This document shows, piece by piece, positions 59,386 to 64,000 of a DNA stretch of 64,000 nucleotides. Position 1 is the stretch's first letter, and every line of letters begins with the position of its first letter. A program made the position numbers and the translations under genes. Origin of the DNA: CBDHFQ01 sp965262565 (GTDB taxonomy: Bacteria; Bacteroidota; Bacteroidia; J057); contig CBDHFQ010000017.1 in assembly GCA_965262565.1 (NCBI GenBank), positions 287,370 through 351,369 on the forward strand, written 5' to 3'. The notes below the pieces were generated by a model that had not been told where the DNA came from, made no database searches, and worked only from the letters and a program-made list of their open reading frames with translations.

Positions 59386-59656
59386 GATATTGTAAAAATA
59401 TTGGAAGTACTTCATGCTAGTTGCCTATTACATTAGCCAAATTACCCGATATGAATGATAGAACAATATAAAAAATACTGCCACTTATATGTGATTTTAT
59501 CTTTAGTTTAGTTAGCTTAAGATTCTTTTCCATTCATCCAAATAAATAAGCCATACACACAAGCGGCCATTGAGAAAAATGAAAATGAATAGCATATTCT
59601 GGAGGTACAAAGATGCATTATCATATAGTAAACAAGTAACTACAAATCGATTTCAT

Positions 59657-60133
59657 ATGACACCATCAAATTTTGACTCTGTATTCGAAGAAGTGAAGCA
59701 ATTTACGCTATCTAAGGAAGATTTGGCTTATCTCAAAGAGATAGCTAAATGGGCTCGCTTTCTGGCCATTGTAGGATTTATTTTCATAGGATTTGGCATA
59801 CTTATCGCCTTTTTTCTAGGGGCGTTCATTAACCAAATACCTAGCCTCGCCGGATCAGGGTTGGATGCTTCTTTTGTTTCAGGAATGTACTCAGGATATA
59901 TAATAGTGCTGGCTATGATTTATTTAGCTCCTTGTATTTATCTTTATCAATTCGGAGCCAGGACCTTAAATGCGTTTAAAAGGGAAGATCAAGCTATGCT
60001 CACCAATGGATTCAGAGCTTTGAAACATCATTACAAATTCATTGGCATCTTGATGATTATTTGTTTAGCAAGTTATGGATTGATCATGGTGCTAGGAGTG
60101 ATTGGTGGATTATTTATGACTTTCTCTGCTTAA
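59657..60133 (+). CDS. DUF5362-like membrane protein
   Basis: The protein of about 158 residues has an N-terminal amphipathic region (FTLSKEDLAYLKEIAKWARF) typical of DUF5362. The helices are at about 22-46, 66-92 and 125-150, three to four in all. The ATG at 59657 (MTPSNFDSVF) gives the family's usual length; in-frame ATGs at 59579 and 59585 would add about 25 residues. Function unknown. It is the last gene before the Rpn cassette array. Confidence 0.7.
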   Translation: MTPSNFDSVFEEVKQFTLSKEDLAYLKEIAKWARFLAIVGFIFIGFGILIAFFLGAFINQIPSLAGSGLDASFVSGMYSGYIIVLAMIYLAPCIYLYQFGARTLNAFKREDQAMLTNGFRALKHHYKFIGILMIICLASYGLIMVLGVIGGLFMTFSA

Positions 60134-60197
60134 TGTTCCGATCTAACCTATATGCACATTACTTTTCACAGGAGGAATAAGTGAGTATCCAATTCTT

Positions 60198-60362
60198 TTA
60201 ATCGAAAGACAATCGTTGCTTGAGCGAATTGAGCTGATCCTTAGTCAGTCCTGTAATCTCCAGGAGCCGCTCATCATTCATCCCTCGCTTAAGGGCTTTC
60301 AGGGCTACATGTTTTATTCCTTCTTCTCTGATAGTATGTTCGATATACTCGTTGATTCCCAT
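60198..60362 (-). CDS. Stand-alone Rpn C-terminal cassette 3 (54 residues)
   Basis: Read from the ATG at 60362 it starts with MGINEYIEHTIREEG, identical to the internal segment of the full Rpn protein, then continues in a different sequence (IKHVALKALKRGMNDERLL ... LKQRLSFD). The repeat-rich middle and the SSLDNP tail of the other two cassettes are absent; the last part, GLTKDQLNSLKQRL, is a helical motif often found at the end of Rpn proteins. It begins 48 bp downstream of the stop of cassette 2. It could be a small antitoxin-like protein or a silent remnant. Confidence 0.5.
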   Translation of the reverse strand: MGINEYIEHTIREEGIKHVALKALKRGMNDERLLEITGLTKDQLNSLKQRLSFD

Positions 60363-60366
60363 AGCT

Positions 60367-60468
60367 GTTAGTCCTGGGGTTGAAACCCCAGGTTAATATA
60401 TATCACCCTTTCAGGGGTTATCTAGAGATGAGTCTTGTTGTTGCATGGCTTGATGAATTGCTTTAACC
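60367..60468. repeat. Duplicated palindromic repeat, copy A
   Basis: This 102-bp unit recurs at 60757-60858 with a few differences, 390 bp apart. It contains the near-perfect 20-bp palindrome CCTGGGGTTGAAACCCCAGG at 60373-60392, and a second weaker palindrome (ACCC/GGGT arms) at about 60406-60418. On the minus strand the unit supplies the last codons and stop of cassette 2, the spacer, and the approach to cassette 3. The palindrome looks like a REP/BIME-type dispersed element. Confidence 0.8.
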
Positions 60469-60746
60469 TCGTCCTTGGTAATGTCCAAAAATTCTGCTAT
60501 TTGGCTGTAAGTCAATATGCCTTTACTAAATAATTCAGACCTTAGTTGTTTTTCGGCCGATGTTTGTACTAAAGTAGCTCTTTCCTTTGCTGCTCCTATT
60601 TCAATTCCTTGTTCGATTCCCTGTTCAATTCCTTGTTCGATTCCCTGTTCAATTCCTTGTTCGATTCCCTTTTCAATTCCCTGTTCGATCCCTTGCTCTC
60701 TTCCCTCTTCTCTAATAGTATGTTCGATATACTCGTTGATTCCCAT
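60411..60746 (-). CDS. Stand-alone Rpn C-terminal cassette 2 (111 residues)
   Basis: ATG at 60746. The first 15 residues (MGINEYIEHTIREEG) and the last part (KAIHQAMQQ ... SSLDNP) match cassette 1, the C-terminus of the full-length Rpn gene, while the middle differs. It contains a longer tetrapeptide repeat (IEQG, about eight copies, residues 15-51) and a distinct helix set (AAKERATLVQTSAEKQL ... ILTYSQIAEFLDITKDE). The nuclease domain is missing. It resembles RpnS antitoxins in size and content, but without experimental proof. Confidence 0.6.
   Translation of the reverse strand: MGINEYIEHTIREEGREQGIEQGIEKGIEQGIEQGIEQGIEQGIEQGIEIGAAKERATLVQTSAEKQLRSELFSKGILTYSQIAEFLDITKDEVKAIHQAMQQQDSSLDNP
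60594..60704. repeat. 12-bp tandem repeat coding for (I/R)E-Q-G
   Basis: About nine degenerate 12-bp units encode (I/R)E(Q/K)G in cassette 2, alternating two codon versions so that the DNA has a 24-bp period (for example ATTCCTTGTTCG / ATTCCCTGTTCA on the plus strand). A shorter version is in cassette 1 (about residues 12-40 of the module). Such repeats change number by slippage and recombination. Confidence 0.85.
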
Positions 60747-60756
60747 AGCTGTTAGT

Positions 60757-60858
60757 GTTAGTCCTGGGGTTGAAACCCCAGGTTAATATATATCACCCTT
60801 TCAGGGGTTATCTAGAGATGAGCCTTTTTGTTGCATGGCTTGATGAATTGCTTTAACC
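60757..60858. repeat. Duplicated palindromic repeat, copy B
   Basis: This is the partner of 60367-60468. The 20-bp palindrome CCTGGGGTTGAAACCCCAGG is at 60763-60782, identical to copy A. The unit carries the stop and last codons of the full-length Rpn gene and the spacer before cassette 2. The identical positions of both copies relative to the cassettes show that module and repeat were duplicated together. Confidence 0.8.
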
Positions 60859-61088
60859 CTTTCTACCTCTATTTCCTGGAGCTTCGCTATATCTTCGTAA
60901 GTCATTATTCCTTGTCTAAAGAATTTTGACTGAAGTAAACTTTCAATTGATCTAATCATCGTTTCTTCTTTTCCTATTTCAATTCCTTGTTCGATCCCTT
61001 CTTCTCTTCCCTGTTCTCTTCCCTGTTCGATTCCTTCTTCTCTTCCCTCTTCTCTAATAGTATGTTCGATATACTCGTTGATTCCCAT
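60801..61088 (-). CDS. Putative internal start: Rpn C-terminal cassette 1 inside the full gene
   Basis: The in-frame ATG at 61088 (residue 240 of the full protein) would give a 95-residue product, MGINEYIEHTIREEGREEG to the SSLDNP end. The two downstream cassettes begin at exactly this Met, which suggests that it is a true start codon. By analogy with E. coli RpnS it could be an antitoxin. No strong ribosome-binding site is visible upstream, which is common in Bacteroidota. Nested within the longer gene. Confidence 0.4.
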   Translation of the reverse strand: MGINEYIEHTIREEGREEGIEQGREQGREEGIEQGIEIGKEETMIRSIESLLQSKFFRQGIMTYEDIAKLQEIEVERVKAIHQAMQQKGSSLDNP

Positions 61089-61805
61089 AGCTGTAAATGT
61101 TGGTGTGATGTTTTCTAATTCTTGCTTAAATAATTTCTCTGTTTTTTCCTTTTCAAATCTGACATATCTCCTAATAAAGTTAATCAATTTCTCAGTAAAA
61201 ATTCTGTCATATCCTCGTTGGGCCAACAAACGAATCAATCGAATTTTATACTTCAACTTCTGCTCATCTGGAGCTTTCTCCAGGTTGATCGCCTGTTTGG
61301 CAGCTAATAAAGCTAATGCAAAGGGATTCGAATCTGCTGCCAACTGCTTTTCATCTGCTTCCCAGAGTTTATGGGCCTTATACTCAAATCTCAGATTCGA
61401 GTCCAATACTTGATGTTCGTAATACAAGGGAGTTGGATTGGCAGAAGGATGAATGAATATAGCCAGGCTTTCTACCGGTACTTTCAATCGATCAAATATC
61501 CTGTAATGATAGATAAACATTCTGAGGGCGAAATCGGGATCTCTCTGAGCCTGAACCTCTACATGAATATAGATGGTCCTTGTTGCTCCATTATGCAGAT
61601 ACACCTTGGCCAACTTATCGGCATACCTTCGATCCCGATATTCAGGGTGAATGATATTTTCTAGTTCTTTATCCAAGAACTCAATCCGATCTATCTCCCT
61701 AAGGCGAATAAAAGCGGAATAAAAGAAATGCAATAAATTTCCAAAAAAGTCTTCCAGCAATCCTTTCCATAATCCATCTCTGTTAAGGCGGGATTTTTTT
61801 TCCAT
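60801..61805 (-). CDS. Rpn-family PD-(D/E)XK nuclease / putative transposase
   Basis: The 334-residue protein has a PDDEXK_2-type N-terminal nuclease domain (about 12-230), with D63 (YADKLAKVYL) and the E-x-Q catalytic pair E83/Q85 (IYIHVEVQAQRD). A helical region (PFALALLAAKQAI, YDRIFTEKLINFIRRYV) and a variable C-terminal module (240-334) with GIEQGREQG-type tetrapeptide repeats follow. In E. coli, Rpn proteins are DNases used in recombination and phage defence, toxic unless blocked by a C-terminal antitoxin made from within the gene. Two further C-terminal modules lie directly downstream. No transposon ends are seen. Confidence 0.88.
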   Translation of the reverse strand: MEKKSRLNRDGLWKGLLEDFFGNLLHFFYSAFIRLREIDRIEFLDKELENIIHPEYRDRRYADKLAKVYLHNGATRTIYIHVEVQAQRDPDFALRMFIYHYRIFDRLKVPVESLAIFIHPSANPTPLYYEHQVLDSNLRFEYKAHKLWEADEKQLAADSNPFALALLAAKQAINLEKAPDEQKLKYKIRLIRLLAQRGYDRIFTEKLINFIRRYVRFEKEKTEKLFKQELENITPTFTAMGINEYIEHTIREEGREEGIEQGREQGREEGIEQGIEIGKEETMIRSIESLLQSKFFRQGIMTYEDIAKLQEIEVERVKAIHQAMQQKGSSLDNP

Positions 61806-62511
61806 AAGCTATCATTGAATCATTAAATGAGTAAACATTCACCTTCTTAGCACTCTGGAAATGATTCAATAACACTACTAATGGAAGGTTTCTATCTATT
61901 TTAGCAATTCCCGTGCCAATTTAATTAGCCCATTACGATAAACTGAGCCTTCCATCTAAGCATTCAATTAACCTCAACTAATAGACCAATGACATAAAAG
62001 CGTTTATTGTTATCCAATAGGTTGAAAAAGTGGAAGATATGGGGCATCCCCTGGAGACAGAATGATCTGTCTCCAGGGGATCGGGCCCTTCCGGACTCCA
62101 CTATCGTTTCGGTCTCAGCTCGATCCAACCCCGCTATCCAGACTAAATCCTCCAGACCCCTTCGCCAATATTGTGCCTGAAGATTGCTATAGCGATATAG
62201 AACAGATCATGCCCTATGTTAATTCATTCATCGCAATAATTTCAGTTTGTATTTCCGAACAACTAATGGTTGTTATATATCAAGGAATTTCAACATAGAA
62301 TAGACAATGAGGTGAAGTAAATTGTACGTTTAGATATTATCTATAAAATGGAAGGAGATGTCATTAATAAACGTAATGAAGTATTTGATGAAGCGAATAT
62401 TACCGTTTATACGTTGATTCATTGATGTAAACATTTCTCAATATATCTTAAAATAATATTGGTATGGATGGTTAGTGGATTGGGAGAGACTTACAGAAAA
62501 AAATTAGTTCG
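61806..62511. other. Gene-free stretch between the Rpn gene and the Cas8b-like gene
   Basis: This 706-bp region has no convincing gene. It contains a GC-richer block at about 62040-62165 that includes a 15-bp perfect inverted repeat (62046-62081). A short frame at about 62322-62424 (VRLDIIYKMEGDVINKRN, stop after TLIH) may be a relic of an unknown protein. No cas6, repeat-spacer array or promoter consensus is evident. Confidence 0.5.
62046..62081. repeat. 15-bp perfect inverted repeat
   Basis: ATCCCCTGGAGACAG (62046-62060) pairs perfectly with CTGTCTCCAGGGGAT (62067-62081) around the 6-base loop AATGAT. It sits in a locally GC-rich patch unlike the AT-rich surroundings. It may be a REP-like element or the remnant of an insertion; no T-run follows, so it is unlikely to be a simple terminator. 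Confidence 0.7.
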
Positions 62512-64000
62512 ATGCTTGATACAATATTACATATCGGTAAACTTATCAGTGAAGGGCGGGATCCTTGGGAGGATATCATTGATACAATTGAGCCCAACAC
62601 TAAAGGAGAAAAGAATATCTATCAACTAGATGTCCTATTCGATTTGGAAAACCAACAAGTTGCCCTAGATATTGTCGGATTTGACGGACGATTTCCTAGA
62701 ATGAAAGAAATAGGAGCATTAAAAGTTAGAGGGGGAAATAATAAAGCCGTCTATCCTTCTGTACCCGCCAATAAACTTACTCAATTGATTAAAACGCTTT
62801 TTGGCAAAAATGATGCAGGAGAAGGGGAAATGAAGAATTTAATTGATCAAAAGTATCCTTCCCTGATAAATACTCCTTTATACCAAGTCCTTTTGGAAAT
62901 TCATAAACTAAAGGATGAGTTCGATAAATATTTTTTCAACACGAAAAAACACAAATACGATATTCGACTCACAGAAAGTAACATAGAACTTGGGAAAAAT
63001 GGAAGAATAGAAAGTGTGGCAACCAAAATAAAATGGCTTACTATTGGGGAGGAAGGCTATTATTTCTTCCCAAAAATTGAAGGCTTTGAAGAACTTGTTG
63101 AGCTAGCGTTTTTTTCTCAAGACAACAATTCCTCGCCAAATGAGGGAATAGACTATACAACAGGCCATCAAGTACAGGAAGTGCTAGTTCCGATCTTTTC
63201 AGGTAGATATAATATTAATAAATATTTTGTCCAGGAAACGTGCAATTATGCTACGAATTTTGACAAAAAATCCTTTGCAAAAAATTATCAGTTAAGCCCT
63301 GAAAATCAAGTCTTCTTAGATCGTGGAAGTTCGCTTTTACTGGAAAAGTATAAGGTAAATATTGCCAACCTGCCGCATGTTGTAGTTCCTCAAGTATTAC
63401 ATAGAGAGTTGGAAGATTTGACCATAGATGCTTTAACTCGAATCCAGACAAAGGCGGATCTTCTATTTCGCCTTTATCGATTAGACGAACTAGTCGATAA
63501 TCTGGAAGAGGAGGTAGAACATTTCTGGTTGAATTTTCTGGCCATTGATTCGGATGGAAACTATTTCAAAGTATCTAATCTCATAAAAGATGTGCCTTCC
63601 TTTCATTTCGAATCAGTTATCAGAAGCCTTAGGGATACTGGCAACATGCTGAGGCCATGGTTAGGTCCCAGCTATGTACTCAATTTGGGGAGAATGTATT
63701 TCTTCATTCCAATACGAAAAAGTCTAAACAAAAATCCTGCACTCCTTCTTTTTTCTGCTATTCTTGAACAAAGAAAAATAGACAGTACAATCATTTTTCA
63801 GCACTTCAATGAATTAATTTTGTGTCATTGGTACGAAAGATACCCTGCCTATGCCAATGTTAAGGGAGGTACTAATTTTGATTTTCATGCCAGAGATACC
63901 GTTTTCACCTTCTTGGCTTTCTTTGTTGCCTTAAAAAAATTACATCTATTAAAAAACGATATTTTTATGGACGCCAACGTATCATCAACATCGATTTCGG
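62512..64000 (+). CDS. cas8b: Cas8b/Csh1 (TM1802)-like CRISPR large subunit, 3' end outside window
   Basis: The open frame runs from an ATG at 62512 to the right edge (496 residues seen). Its architecture agrees with the Csh1/TM1802 group: a start MLDTILHIGKLI, then NFDKKSFAKNYQLSPENQVFL ... LLLEKYKVNIANLPHVVVPQVL (the position of the family's 'DKxxF...C..C...L..G' block and IP strand), then NLIKDVPSFHFESVIRSL (like the 'F-x-I-x-x-x-IxDV-PS' block). The zinc-finger cysteines of canonical Cas8b are missing here (only C244 of that area). In type I-B systems it would recognise the PAM within Cascade. No other cas gene lies in the window. Confidence 0.6.
   Translation, partial: MLDTILHIGKLISEGRDPWEDIIDTIEPNTKGEKNIYQLDVLFDLENQQVALDIVGFDGRFPRMKEIGALKVRGGNNKAVYPSVPANKLTQLIKTLFGKNDAGEGEMKNLIDQKYPSLINTPLYQVLLEIHKLKDEFDKYFFNTKKHKYDIRLTESNIELGKNGRIESVATKIKWLTIGEEGYYFFPKIEGFEELVELAFFSQDNNSSPNEGIDYTTGHQVQEVLVPIFSGRYNINKYFVQETCNYATNFDKKSFAKNYQLSPENQVFLDRGSSLLLEKYKVNIANLPHVVVPQVLHRELEDLTIDALTRIQTKADLLFRLYRLDELVDNLEEEVEHFWLNFLAIDSDGNYFKVSNLIKDVPSFHFESVIRSLRDTGNMLRPWLGPSYVLNLGRMYFFIPIRKSLNKNPALLLFSAILEQRKIDSTIIFQHFNELILCHWYERYPAYANVKGGTNFDFHARDTVFTFLAFFVALKKLHLLKNDIFMDANVSSTSIS

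Noticed and set aside
60517..60786. Plus-strand frame with CSIPCSIPCSIP repeats
   Set aside because: It is only the antisense reading of the IEQG-coding repeat in cassette 2.
60801..61805. Calling the Rpn gene an active transposon
   Set aside because: Although the family is often labelled transposase, no terminal inverted repeats or target-site duplications flank it.
62062..62298. 78-residue plus-strand frame in the gap before the Cas8b-like gene
   Set aside because: Starts inside the loop of the inverted repeat, composition changes abruptly along it and no protein-like pattern is seen.
63251..63451. 66-residue minus-strand frame inside the Cas8b-like gene
   Set aside because: Antisense shadow of a long open plus-strand frame with clear protein-like composition.
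60198..64000. CRISPR repeat-spacer array near the Cas8b-like gene
   Set aside because: No regularly spaced direct repeats of 28-37 bp are present. The only repeats are the two 102-bp units and the 12-bp coding repeat.

Overview
The window reads as chromosomal DNA of an AT-rich, free-living member of the Bacteroidota, possibly near Saprospiria, but no rRNA is present to place it. Evidence for this: a SusC/SusD pair, a type IX secretion (gliding-motility type) C-terminal sorting domain, a PorV-like outer-membrane protein, two-component 'reg_prop' propeller kinases, a GAF protein type and DUF1572/DUF2157 proteins common in this phylum, and weak Shine-Dalgarno sequences. No rRNA, tRNA, complete insertion sequence or CRISPR array was found.

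Layout. 1-7.3 kb: a secreted hypothetical protein cut by the left edge, an LptF/LptG lipopolysaccharide-export permease, a membrane-anchored serine hydrolase, then a methyltransferase nearly fused to a TPR histidine kinase. 7.5-14 kb: a minus-strand operon of TonB-dependent receptor, YfiR-like periplasmic protein and propeller sensor kinase, which looks like an envelope signalling module. 14-25 kb: housekeeping genes, mostly on the minus strand (ComEC, YaaA, an SDR, a GAF protein, an EEP-family lipoprotein, ParA, a VIT-family transporter, a MORN protein), plus a plus-strand ATP-cone/restriction-nuclease fusion. 25-40 kb: FtsB/DivIC, HtrA, AsnS, FolC, a PorV-like protein, a large outer-membrane protein carrying tandem helix-hairpin-helix modules, MsrB, a frameshifted two-domain fasciclin lipoprotein, a relic of an ECF sigma factor, a DUF2157/GDYXXLXY pair, and a methyltransferase, kinase and DinB-like trio.

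40.7-53.9 kb is one plus-strand outer-membrane locus: SusC, SusD, a strong hairpin, a large FG-GAP/ASPIC lipoprotein, a vanadium haloperoxidase/PAP2-type enzyme with all catalytic motifs, a second FG-GAP/ASPIC protein, and a protein carrying the type IX secretion tail. It has uptake components but no recognisable glycan-degrading enzyme, so its substrate is open. 54-60 kb holds small metabolic and membrane genes (MBL-rhodanese, alcohol dehydrogenase, transglutaminase-like protein, EamA exporter, GNAT).

60.2-64 kb looks like a defence region. A PD-(D/E)XK protein of the Rpn/transposase-nuclease type (60801-61805) is followed by two further stand-alone copies of its C-terminal module. All copies begin at the same internal methionine; two are separated by a palindromic repeat that also encodes their shared C-terminus. 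In E. coli, Rpn genes make an intragenic C-terminal antitoxin and act against phage, so these extra modules could be detached or spare antitoxin cassettes. About 700 bp further on, a long open frame running off the right edge resembles the Cas8b/Csh1 (TM1802) large subunit of a type I-B CRISPR system.
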